From assembly GCA_006247105.1 (NCBI GenBank), contig CM016926.1, forward strand, positions 62,001 to 126,000: DNA of 64,000 nt. Reading direction: 5' to 3'. This stretch comes from Giardia muris (lineage: Eukaryota > Fornicata > Diplomonadida > Hexamitidae). Shown one piece after another: positions 33,351-41,950 of the stretch (position 1 is its first letter; the number at the start of each line of letters is the position of its first letter). The notes beneath the pieces were generated by a model. The model searched no databases. It saw only the letters and a list, made by a program, of their open reading frames with translations, and had not been told where the DNA came from. A program made the position numbers and the translations under genes.

Positions 33351-34289
33351 ATGCAATTCGAGGCATACATGGAGGATCTCGAGTCTCAGTTGGCGGCACA
33401 GGACGCGCAGATCCGCATCCAAACGGAGCGCGCGATGAGGCTTGTTGAAGAGTCACGTGCTGCCACCGTCGAGCCAGAACCAGAGTTAGAACCAGAACCA
33501 AGTGCATCTAATTCAGAACTAGTAACAAAAGAACAAGAGACAAAGCCACGAGTTACTGGAGCTCCAAAACGTACCACTCGTAAGCCGACAGCCCAGGAGA
33601 CTCAATATCAACGCCGAGTTCAAGCACTAGCCGCACAACTTGCCACACAGGAAGCTGGAGGAGATGAAATCGTTGCACAACTTGGTCAGGAGGCTGAGCT
33701 GGTTTACTTGAGGACCCGTGTCGATACTCTTACAGACCTCATCAATCAACTCAACAGAGATATGGTAGATACTCAGAAGCGTGAAAAGGATGCACGGGAG
33801 GAGATGGCGACGCTGAAGGTTGAGCGCGACCAGCTAGCCAAGACCGTACGTAGCACGATGACGTCTAACGAAAAGCTTAGTGCACAGGTCGATACTCTTC
33901 AGCAGCAGCTTCATGAGGCACAAGCTGCTAAGGTCGAGCTCAAGGACGAGATATCGAAAGCCGAGCGTGTGGCGAAGATAGGCCTATCGACCGTGTCCTC
34001 AAAGGATAGGGACCTGGCACGCATGATCGAGACGACTGAGAAGTTGAAGGGTCAATTACGCGAATCAGTGGCACGTGAGGGAGCGTTACGTGATGAGCTG
34101 GATAGCTTCAAGAAGACGCAGCTAGGAGAAGCACGTAGTCTTCAGCGTGAAAAGGATGAGTTACTTCTCATTGTGAAGAAGCAACAGCAACTGATCGATG
34201 TCCTTCAACGCCAAAAGCTTCACCTACAAGGGGCGATCCATCTCGGATTAAGCGAGGAACAGTTCAATCGTCTTCTGGAGGCGCAATGA
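33351..34289 (+). CDS. TEX9: TEX9-like coiled-coil protein
   Basis: 312 residues from ATG 33351. A short N-terminal helix is followed by a Glu/Pro repeat (VEPEPELEPEPSA, residues 40-52), a basic linker and a continuous coiled coil (about 100-290). The C terminus reads KKQQQLIDVLQRQKLHLQGA and then FNRLLEAQ, which closely follows the conserved end of TEX9 (KLIDVLrRQKmHlEAAKmLsFTEEEFmkaL). TEX9 is a coiled-coil protein linked to sperm, cilia and centriolar satellites. The function is inferred from that tail. Its last 26 bases overlap the end of the convergent methyltransferase gene, so the two messages are complementary at their 3' ends. Confidence 0.75.
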   Translation: MQFEAYMEDLESQLAAQDAQIRIQTERAMRLVEESRAATVEPEPELEPEPSASNSELVTKEQETKPRVTGAPKRTTRKPTAQETQYQRRVQALAAQLATQEAGGDEIVAQLGQEAELVYLRTRVDTLTDLINQLNRDMVDTQKREKDAREEMATLKVERDQLAKTVRSTMTSNEKLSAQVDTLQQQLHEAQAAKVELKDEISKAERVAKIGLSTVSSKDRDLARMIETTEKLKGQLRESVAREGALRDELDSFKKTQLGEARSLQREKDELLLIVKKQQQLIDVLQRQKLHLQGAIHLGLSEEQFNRLLEAQ

Positions 34290-34887
34290 TGGCGTATTCC
34301 AGTTTGTAGAGGTAGAAAATTGGCATCACAGCAGGCACAGGGTCAAGTGCAGGAGGCACGATCTTATATGGGTCGCTAACGATGAAGGTATATGTCGTGC
34401 AATATTCAAGGATCTCCTTCCTATCCGTGCCATCAAATGAAAGGGAAAACCAGGTGGCATGTGGTGTCAGAAAGCGTTTCACGTTGTTAATGACTTCCTT
34501 AGCCGCCGTCAGAGGCTCGAACGTGTTCGTCAGGACGCAGTCCAACATTCCCTTCTCGATGACAATGGTAAAGTGACCCTCTTGGCCAGTAAGGTTCATG
34601 GTTCTTGCATCCTGTACAACATATCTGATCCCCTCACGAGTCTGAAGCTCCTTCTCGACACCTCGCCGTGCACCCTCAGCGAAGTCTATACAGGTAATAT
34701 CGTGATAACCAAGATCAAAGAGCTGAAAAGGTAACCTTGATGTACCTGCTCCAAGGATCAGAATGCGGTCGTCCTTAGTAAGCTTGGGCTTGATGTGCTC
34801 GTAAAAGATAGGAAGCTGGACGTACCAATCGAAGAGCTCCGGATGCTCCACGTACCGTTGCTCCCAGAACGCTGGCTCGAAGTACAT
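34264..34887 (-). CDS. EEF1A-lysine-methyltransferase-like (METTL13/EEF1AKMT4 type) SAM methyltransferase
   Basis: 207 residues from the ATG at 34887. The start FWEQRYVEHPELFDWYVQ is the signature opening of METTL13/EEF1AKMT4-type enzymes. Motif I is ILILGAGTSRLPFQL (SAM binding), the acidic residue follows in TCIDFAEGA, motif II region is VVQDARTM and the FTIVIEKGMLDCVL segment matches the family's DxViDKGtlDal. It should methylate a protein substrate such as elongation factor 1A in the cytosol; the substrate is inferred. The stop overlaps the end of the TEX9-like gene by 26 bp, and the start lies 11 bp from that of CEP41. Confidence 0.82.
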   Translation of the reverse strand: MYFEPAFWEQRYVEHPELFDWYVQLPIFYEHIKPKLTKDDRILILGAGTSRLPFQLFDLGYHDITCIDFAEGARRGVEKELQTREGIRYVVQDARTMNLTGQEGHFTIVIEKGMLDCVLTNTFEPLTAAKEVINNVKRFLTPHATWFSLSFDGTDRKEILEYCTTYTFIVSDPYKIVPPALDPVPAVMPIFYLYKLEYAIIAPPEDD

Positions 34888-34898
34888 TCAAAAAGTTC
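34888..34898. promoter_or_regulatory. 11-bp divergent promoter
   Basis: TCAAAAAGTTC separates the start codons of the methyltransferase (minus) and the CEP41 gene (plus). The A5 tract is the only A/T-rich element and resembles the single tract between other divergent pairs in this window. Confidence 0.5.
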
Positions 34899-36038
34899 AT
34901 GTCCTTGAAATCTGGAGCATTGCCAAAGCCCAAGGACCCTCTTGACCGCCGCGTCCCCGCCAACCCGAAGTATGCCGGTGTGACTGCCACCATTAACTCG
35001 GGCCAGACCATTGACAAGTTCTATGCAAAACATAGCCAGGAGTCGACCAACGCCCGTTTCAAACGGAATACGAGCAAACAATACAAGCGCATCCGCTTAG
35101 CCACCTTGCAGAAGTGGGTGGAGACGGCCATGATCGTCTTGGCCCAGCCAGACTACCTCGAGTCTGGCGAGTCCATTTATTCGTTAGATGATGGCGCCGG
35201 ACCACTCGAACGCCCTGGAAGCGTTCACTCCTCGACGGTGACAGTGTCTATGGCGGATACAGAGGCAAGCGTGTGTGGAGACGAGATTGGAGTCCCTCCA
35301 ATGTTCATGGGTGGTCCTGATGTCCAGGCTGTGTTGCAGCGCACTGACCATGGGTCTCAGAACGGAGGAGCAACGGATAGCCGAGGAGTCACGTATCCAA
35401 GCCTCTCCGGACGAGGACAGATGAATGAGGGTCTCATCCAGAACACCATGCTTGCCCGTGAGGCGCGTGATGCGTCGGAAACACGCGAGATCGTACGCTC
35501 AAAAAATACAACGTCATCGGTGGCGATTGGGGACGAGTCGCGCGCGGGATTGCCTCCTGCGCCATCATCCGGGCTTCTCGACGCACAGAACTTGACAACC
35601 AGGCGTCGTCACAACAAGATACTTGAGCGCATCCACCTGATACCAGGGTTACGCCTGGAACTTGGAGGACCCATAGGGACGGGACAGGACAAGAAGAGGG
35701 TGACCTATCTATCTGTCCCCACACATACGAAGCAGTTCTGCGTCGTTGACATGCGACCGGACGAGACGGACTTCAAGAAGTCGCACATCTGGGGTGCCGT
35801 CTGGCTCCCTGTGGCTAGACTCCACCGAGCAGCTAACAAGATGCCACCAGACTTACACCACTTTGTCAAGTTCGACGAGTCGATCATCGTTCTCACAGGG
35901 CTACAAGGAAATGACGCGGAGGAGGCCGCGAACCTGTTGTGCGAATACGGGATCCTTCAACGGAACGTGGTACTACTCATCCAATCCATTGCCGAAGTGG
36001 AACAGAACGCACGAAGTATTGTTGCGTATGAATACTGA
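34899..36038 (+). CDS. CEP41: CEP41-like rhodanese-domain ciliary protein
   Basis: 379 residues from ATG 34899. The N terminus (PLDRRVPANPKYAGVTATIN, then SGQTIDKFYAK and KRIRLATLQKWV) matches the conserved start of CEP41 (kRiPqNPrYqhIkSrLdTGnsm.KY, lKvTTFaqLI). A long disordered Ser/Thr/Gly-rich insert follows. Residues 275-375 form a rhodanese domain (FCVVDMRPDETDFKKSHIWG, AVWLPVARL, IIVLTG). The catalytic loop cysteine is absent (LTGLQGNDAE), as in animal CEP41, so it is a binding module. CEP41 supports tubulin polyglutamylation in cilia by helping glutamylase entry. AGTGAA overlaps the TGA stop. It converges with the DHHC gene across 20 bp. Confidence 0.85.
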   Translation: MSLKSGALPKPKDPLDRRVPANPKYAGVTATINSGQTIDKFYAKHSQESTNARFKRNTSKQYKRIRLATLQKWVETAMIVLAQPDYLESGESIYSLDDGAGPLERPGSVHSSTVTVSMADTEASVCGDEIGVPPMFMGGPDVQAVLQRTDHGSQNGGATDSRGVTYPSLSGRGQMNEGLIQNTMLAREARDASETREIVRSKNTTSSVAIGDESRAGLPPAPSSGLLDAQNLTTRRRHNKILERIHLIPGLRLELGGPIGTGQDKKRVTYLSVPTHTKQFCVVDMRPDETDFKKSHIWGAVWLPVARLHRAANKMPPDLHHFVKFDESIIVLTGLQGNDAEEAANLLCEYGILQRNVVLLIQSIAEVEQNARSIVAYEY

Positions 36039-36058
36039 GTGAAGAGAGACCCACTATA

Positions 36059-37069
36059 TCAAACTTGGCTCTTCGCAAGGGCCACGGTCCAAAGCCATGC
36101 TACTTTCTCCGCCTCGAGTGGATCCATATCAAGTAATCGTGGCATATCTCTCCCCAGCATGATTCTACGCCAACCTCGCCGTTTCTCGCATCGAGCACTC
36201 TTCTGGAGTATCGGTACGGCTAGCACATTAAATTCGTCACTAGTCAACGACTCAATGATAGGCCTCGATGGATCTAGGACCATGGAGGCTTGGGTGGCAT
36301 ATGCAGCTTGTACCAGTTGTGTAGGGGTATCACGCTTCCTTTTCGATGCACGAGTGTTTGTATCGGCACACATAAAGCTACAATGGCCAATACCCATGCA
36401 TAACCCAAAGCCGAAGCCGAAAAAGCTTGCCATCACGGTGAGAAGGCATGCCATCAGAATAGAGAACGCATCAGTCCTTCCAGTAACATATATAATCATG
36501 CAGGAGACCCCTACGATCAAGGTCCATCCACAATACAAAGCTATGCTCCCAGTCGCTATGATGAAGTACAAATGATTGCGGATCCCCACATCCGTCCCGA
36601 CCCAGGGGCAATGGTGGTCGAAATTGACGATACAATGACCACAAGTACCACAATGCGAGGTTCCGGGAGGCCGTACGATCTGACAGGTCTGACATACTTG
36701 CGCCTCGAAGTATACCCCGTCAAAATGGTAGTACACCCACTCGCCCTCAGGCGTATCCCCAACCTCAGTCGTCTCTCTTTCAGCCAACAAACGTCTCCTT
36801 TCAGAACTCGGAAGGTATCCAGGATCCGACCAAGCGGGCATGCTGAAACAAACTAGACAGAGGGCGCATAGGATGACTCCCGTAGGATACGCGATCCATG
36901 GGGTTATGTATGGTGCTAGGACCGGTGCCAGAAGTGAGGTAGAGATGCAGCAAAAAGCAATGTACACTAGGCAGGTTGCCACATAGCAGCCAAAGGAGGT
37001 TCCGACCATCATCGTCTTCCGGCAGCAGCGCCTCGAGGCCATTCGATTGGCCTTCACCTCCTCTTGCAT
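36059..37069 (-). CDS. DHHC palmitoyltransferase
   Basis: 336 residues from the ATG at 37069; M10 or M20 are possible alternatives. Four hydrophobic helices (two before and two after the core) flank the Cys-rich domain CQTCQIVRPPGTSHCGTCGHC, followed by the DHHC active site (D151-C154) in FDHHCPWVG. The reaction is S-acylation of protein cysteines at Golgi, endosomal or plasma membranes. A cytosolic tail ends with GWRRIMLGRDMP and EAEKVAWLWT, closely matching the tail of the paralogue at 58026. Giardia has several DHHC enzymes, and VSP tails are known palmitoylation substrates. The specific substrate here is unknown. The start is 43 bp from that of the 1507-residue ankyrin gene. Confidence 0.9.
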   Translation of the reverse strand: MQEEVKANRMASRRCCRKTMMVGTSFGCYVATCLVYIAFCCISTSLLAPVLAPYITPWIAYPTGVILCALCLVCFSMPAWSDPGYLPSSERRRLLAERETTEVGDTPEGEWVYYHFDGVYFEAQVCQTCQIVRPPGTSHCGTCGHCIVNFDHHCPWVGTDVGIRNHLYFIIATGSIALYCGWTLIVGVSCMIIYVTGRTDAFSILMACLLTVMASFFGFGFGLCMGIGHCSFMCADTNTRASKRKRDTPTQLVQAAYATQASMVLDPSRPIIESLTSDEFNVLAVPILQKSARCEKRRGWRRIMLGRDMPRLLDMDPLEAEKVAWLWTVALAKSQV

Positions 37070-37112
37070 TCTTCCACTATTAGAAGTACCGGTTTAAAAA
37101 AGTCCATTCCGA

Positions 37113-40100
37113 ATGGCATCTCCCAACAAGGCCGTAAGACAGGATGGTAATGGAATGACGGCCTTGATGCGGTCGCTTGTCGACGGAGATCTGGACCTCG
37201 CTAGTACTCTCGTTTATGAGGCTGGCAAGCAAAATAGGACAGGCGTTACCGCACTCATGTATGCCGCGCGATACAACCGCGTAGACCTTGTCAAAACGCT
37301 TCTGGAGGTGGAGGCGGAGCGTCAGGATAGCTATGGTCGTACAGCCCTCATGTACGCAGCAGAGCATGGACATGCGGAATGTGTTCGGGTTCTGTGTGAA
37401 AAGGAGCGATTCAAGCGCGACCAGTTGGGCTGGACAGCCTTGATGTGGGCAGCACGTGGGAAGCATAAAGAGTGCGTAGGACTTCTCTTGGACGAGATCG
37501 AAGTCCAGTCTTCAAGTCCTCTCCTTTCTATTGTTGGCCCATCCTACCCCTCTGGAGTAACGGGATTAATCATAGCAACGATCAATAACGACCCAGCTAT
37601 TGTAGAATTGCTGTTGGAGGGGGAGAAGGGCATCAAGGATTCTGCCGGATGCTTGGCCCTGGACTATTCAAAGAGGCTCGATAAAGAAACCGAAGAGGAT
37701 TATAGTGCAGTGCAAAACCTCCTTCTTGGTGAAGAGAAAGCCTGTGAGGAACGTCCGAAGATGACTTCCTGTCAGACAGTATTCGAGGCCGCAGAGAAAG
37801 GCCGTTTAAAGGACGTTCGTCGATTGCACATAAAGCCCGGGGAATACCATGAGGATGGCTGGACGGCCCTCATGTATGCAGCATGGAAAGGGCATTGTTG
37901 CGTTATATCCGCGTTACTTTCGACAGAGAAGACACTTGTTAGTAAGAAACGTTTTAAGAATATCCCCACCTCATCTACAGCTCTTATGATCACTTCCTTC
38001 TACGGAAATACCGATTGTGTTAAGGAACTTGCCAAATATGAGACTAAGATTACTAATATATCACACCGTACTGCACTTATGTATGCGGCCGAGAACGGCC
38101 ATACGGAGTGTGTTCGAATCCTGCGTGATCATGAGCGTGGTATGTGCACCAATGAGGGTGAGACTGCTCTCATCTTAGCTGCACGAAAGGGACAAGACGG
38201 TCCTGCCTCCCTTCTTCTCGAGGAGGCCTGCATGCAAGATCGTAAGGGTTATACGGCTTTGATGTATGCAGCAGAGAAAGGCCATATCGAGACCGTCAGA
38301 GTCCTTTGTGAGTTGGAGGCGGGAGTGGCGAATAGCACTGATGGCTTCAGCGCCCTTATGTATGCACTTATCAACGAGCACTTTGACTGTGCAGAGCTTC
38401 TCCAATCGGAGGCTGGAATGGTGACCACTAAGGAAGTGACTTATCGAGGATGTGTCTATCCTGAGGGGACGACCTCGGCCAGTATAGAACTGACTCTTGA
38501 TAGATGTGATGTTTCATTGAATGGACAATTTGTCAACTCAGAGGAGTCCATCGATAAAACGGTTGTTGTTCCCCCCAGCTCTAAAGATGAATCCGATTCG
38601 TCAACTAGGGCTACTTATTTCACAGAAGCACCAGCTGAATCCCATGGGTTACAGCACAAGACTGAGTTGAAAGCCACACCAGCAACAGAAAATCATTGGA
38701 CCGCGTTAATGATTGCAGCCCATACAGGTAATGTCCAAGAAGCTATAGAGAATATCGGAGAGGCGGGGCAAACCTTAACGACTAGTCCTCGTTTGGGCGA
38801 CTGGGTCGCACCTGCTGGGCTAACGGCGCTCATGTTGGCCGCTCGCCGTGGAAATCTTGATATCGTACTCCTCTTGCTCGAGAAGGAAGCGGGAATGGTA
38901 GATACCCTGAACATGACAGCTCTTAGGTATGCAATCAGGAGCGGGGATTGCGCCTGCATTGAGGCTCTTTTGTGCGAGTTCACTTATGAGGATAATCTTA
39001 ACCGTGCTATGATAAGAGAGGCTAAATTATTCGATGCCAGAAAGCTATTGAGGTCGTACGTATGTCACGAAACCGACGATAATGGAAAACCCCGCTCGAA
39101 GAAACTCCCGTCCAAAGATCGTTATGCCCTCATTGCTGCTGCCATTTCGGGAGACTCTGAGAAAATCAAGAAGAAGATGAATCTGCTTCAGTGGTGTGAC
39201 TACAACGGATGGACTGCCCTCATGTTTGCCGTTTACTACAAGCATAAGGATTGTGTCGAGCTCCTTCTGAAGGAGGCGGCCAGCAAAACGAAGCGAAACG
39301 CCAAGGGCTTTCCGGTAGGCTCCACGGCTGGCGAAATTGCTCAAGGTGATCCGGAGATTCTCAGCATATTGAGTGATAGATATGTTAACTGCGAGCCAAC
39401 TGAAGGGAAGAGGATCGTATTGGAGATAGAGGGCTCGTCCTCGCCGTTAGACCTCATGGTTCTAGCAGCCTCGGGTGATGTGAAAGCTATCCGACCTCTC
39501 CTCGTGAAATACGTTCGTAAGGTAGATCATTCAGGCATGACGGCCCTGATGCACGCCGCCTCCCGAGGCCAGACCGAGGTCGTCCGCCTCCTCCGGCCCC
39601 TCGAGGCCCGCCTCCAGGACGGGAGGGGATGGACGGCCCTGATGCATGCAGTGGGGGGAGGACACGAGGAGTGCGTCGGCCTCCTCCTCCTGGAGAGGGA
39701 CCTGAGGGACGGGGAGGGCAGGACGGCAGAGGACGTCGCCAACGGCCTTCCCAAAGAGATGCAAGATCGCATGCTTAGAGCTCTCAGAAAGCCCCTCGAC
39801 CTACTAGACCTTCCTCCCGAACTGGGGCCCTTCACTATCACGGGACTCGTCGGGAACGACAAGACCGGGATCGTCTACACGGCGTGCAACCGGAGCCACC
39901 GGAATTGCCTCCTGAGGGTCGTCCGGTACTCCAGCCTTCCCGAGAAGACACGACGCGCCATCGGAGAAGAGGTGAGGATCCTCCCGAGTCTTCGTCACGA
40001 GAACGTGCTCTCCTGCCTCGGAGTGGTGGACGACCCCCCTCAGCAGACGGCGTACTTCGTCTTCCCCTGGCACCCCAAGGTACTCCTAGAGGAGATACGA

Positions 40101-41636
40101 GACCGCAGGGAGGCGGGCAGGTCCTTTGGGACTGACGAGCTCTGGAAGTGCATCCGTCAGATCGCGAACGGGATGCAGCACCTCCACGAGCACGACTGGT
40201 CCTGCAGGGGTCTCTCACCCGCAAGTATCTACCTCTCGAAGGACGGGAAGTGTGTCCTCGCACCCTTCGAGCTCGCCCAGCCACTGGACGCTCCTCTCTA
40301 CCTGGCCCCCGAGATCCAAAGGGGCTCTCCGCACGATCCTGCCGCTGACGTCTGGACGCTCGGAGCCATCGTCTACGAGATGTGTGCTGGAGTGCCTCCA
40401 TTCAAGAGCGTTGATGAGATCTCATCCGGAGCCGTCCCCCGCATCGGAGGGAGGCCTGGAAGTCTCACCGACCTCGTTGCCAGGATGCTCTCATCGTCTC
40501 CCGAGAGCCGTCCTTCGATTCAGGAGTGCCTGAGGTCGGTGTCACGGGGATCCGATCCCCATCCTCCCCAAAGGAGGAGTGAGGACCGCTTTATGGAGGC
40601 TCTCCGCTCTCGGGGCCGTGAGGCTTACGAGGAGGCCATGTCACTCTTCAAGGACGGTCTCGAACTGTCTCCCGAACAGGAGGCCGAGGCCTGCAGACTC
40701 GCCATTGCGAATGGATGGTCGAGGATGGCGGAGCAGTTCAAGGAAGCATACCGTCCCGAAGAAGGGAGAACGACGATGCTCATGTGTGCGGCGATGGACC
40801 GGAACCTCGACCTGCTCAGAAGGTATGTCCACGAACGCAGAAGGCAGGACGAGAACGGCTGGACGGCCCTGATGCACGCCACGATTAGGAACCACCCCGA
40901 TAGCGTGAAGGAGCTTCTCGACGAGGCCGACATCAAATCGACGAAGGAGGTGACCAGGAACGGATGCACCTTCCCCGCAGGAACGACGGCCAAGGACATC
41001 GCGAAGAGGCTTAAGGATGAGAAGCTTATCCGAGTCTTCTCCAAGCACAATGGACGATCTGCTGCTGGGTTCCGTGAGAGGGCATACCGGACCTCGGAGG
41101 GGGTTGACAATCCCCTCATTGATGCAGCGAAGCATGGAAGAGACAGGGATGTACGAAAGTACCTCAATGAGTACGGTGGGAAGTCCGACAAGGACGGATG
41201 GACCGCCCTGATGTATGCAGCTGATGGAGGATATCATGAATGCGTCTCCTTACTCGTCGAGAAGGAGGTTAGGCTCCAGAATAAGGATGGATGGACGGCC
41301 CTGATGTTAGCGGCTCAAGCGGGCCATCTCGAATGTGCCCGGATTCTCCTCCCCGAGGCGTGGATACGGACAACACGACCCGCCTCGGATCTCGCTGAGA
41401 AAGGGACGGCCATGATGCTCGCAGCACAGGCTGGACACGCAGACATCGTCGAACTTCTCTGGCCGTATGAGTGCTGTGGGAAGGACGCGAATGACCACAA
41501 CGCCTATTGGTATGCTCAGAAGGCAGCGAAGAACGGGGAACGGATCCGCGAAATCCTCGACCTCGAGGGCCAAGGGAAGGTTCGACGACGTGAGAATATA
41601 CCAGCAATTGAAGACATCCTAGGTCGAAAGGAATAG
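37113..41636 (+). CDS. Giant ankyrin-pseudokinase-ankyrin protein (NEK/21.1 family)
   Basis: 1507 residues from ATG 37113 (context GGTTTAAAAAAGTCC nearby). Residues 1-890 carry many ankyrin repeats with linkers. Residues 907-1145 are a degenerate kinase: GLVGNDKTGIVYTA loop region, LRVV where VAIK should be, CRGLSPASIYL for HRDLKPxN, APFELA for DFG, but LAPEIQRG and ADVWTLGAIVYEMCAG kept. Residues 1200-1490 return to ankyrin repeats. An internal kinase flanked by ankyrins is unusual; NEK kinases normally start with the kinase domain. From about 39540 the coding sequence turns sharply GC-rich with C/G-ending codons, so the gene may be a mosaic. A 314-bp gap follows. Confidence 0.88.
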   Translation: MASPNKAVRQDGNGMTALMRSLVDGDLDLASTLVYEAGKQNRTGVTALMYAARYNRVDLVKTLLEVEAERQDSYGRTALMYAAEHGHAECVRVLCEKERFKRDQLGWTALMWAARGKHKECVGLLLDEIEVQSSSPLLSIVGPSYPSGVTGLIIATINNDPAIVELLLEGEKGIKDSAGCLALDYSKRLDKETEEDYSAVQNLLLGEEKACEERPKMTSCQTVFEAAEKGRLKDVRRLHIKPGEYHEDGWTALMYAAWKGHCCVISALLSTEKTLVSKKRFKNIPTSSTALMITSFYGNTDCVKELAKYETKITNISHRTALMYAAENGHTECVRILRDHERGMCTNEGETALILAARKGQDGPASLLLEEACMQDRKGYTALMYAAEKGHIETVRVLCELEAGVANSTDGFSALMYALINEHFDCAELLQSEAGMVTTKEVTYRGCVYPEGTTSASIELTLDRCDVSLNGQFVNSEESIDKTVVVPPSSKDESDSSTRATYFTEAPAESHGLQHKTELKATPATENHWTALMIAAHTGNVQEAIENIGEAGQTLTTSPRLGDWVAPAGLTALMLAARRGNLDIVLLLLEKEAGMVDTLNMTALRYAIRSGDCACIEALLCEFTYEDNLNRAMIREAKLFDARKLLRSYVCHETDDNGKPRSKKLPSKDRYALIAAAISGDSEKIKKKMNLLQWCDYNGWTALMFAVYYKHKDCVELLLKEAASKTKRNAKGFPVGSTAGEIAQGDPEILSILSDRYVNCEPTEGKRIVLEIEGSSSPLDLMVLAASGDVKAIRPLLVKYVRKVDHSGMTALMHAASRGQTEVVRLLRPLEARLQDGRGWTALMHAVGGGHEECVGLLLLERDLRDGEGRTAEDVANGLPKEMQDRMLRALRKPLDLLDLPPELGPFTITGLVGNDKTGIVYTACNRSHRNCLLRVVRYSSLPEKTRRAIGEEVRILPSLRHENVLSCLGVVDDPPQQTAYFVFPWHPKVLLEEIRDRREAGRSFGTDELWKCIRQIANGMQHLHEHDWSCRGLSPASIYLSKDGKCVLAPFELAQPLDAPLYLAPEIQRGSPHDPAADVWTLGAIVYEMCAGVPPFKSVDEISSGAVPRIGGRPGSLTDLVARMLSSSPESRPSIQECLRSVSRGSDPHPPQRRSEDRFMEALRSRGREAYEEAMSLFKDGLELSPEQEAEACRLAIANGWSRMAEQFKEAYRPEEGRTTMLMCAAMDRNLDLLRRYVHERRRQDENGWTALMHATIRNHPDSVKELLDEADIKSTKEVTRNGCTFPAGTTAKDIAKRLKDEKLIRVFSKHNGRSAAGFRERAYRTSEGVDNPLIDAAKHGRDRDVRKYLNEYGGKSDKDGWTALMYAADGGYHECVSLLVEKEVRLQNKDGWTALMLAAQAGHLECARILLPEAWIRTTRPASDLAEKGTAMMLAAQAGHADIVELLWPYECCGKDANDHNAYWYAQKAAKNGERIREILDLEGQGKVRRRENIPAIEDILGRKE

Positions 41637-41950
41637 GACATCGCCAGTCTATCGTGGGGACGTGAGCGGTGACTACTGGTGACTAGCCACGTTAGTGTTA
41701 CAGCGACCACCCCCGTACACCATTGACGTCATCACCGTTTCAAGTTCCTCGTTCGACTACCAACCTCAACGTTGATCTTCCGCAGAACACTAAGATGTCA
41801 CGATGATCACTGATGGGCTTCGGTGTAGGGTATAGTAAAGACGCCTTCATTATTAAGAGTACTACGTATCGAACGGGCCATATGCCTATTGAATAGCGAG
41901 TCGCGTATGGGTTCAATAAGGGATGGGATGACTGATTCATTAAGAAAAAT
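41637..41950. other. 314-bp intergenic gap
   Basis: It separates the giant ankyrin gene from the helicase gene. An AGTAAA lies at about 41834-41839, too far from the upstream stop to be its obvious signal. A short repeat GGTGACTA occurs twice near 41671-41688. The last bases before the next start are TTAAGAAAAAT, a good initiator. No open frame, tRNA or convincing RNA structure was seen. Confidence 0.5.
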
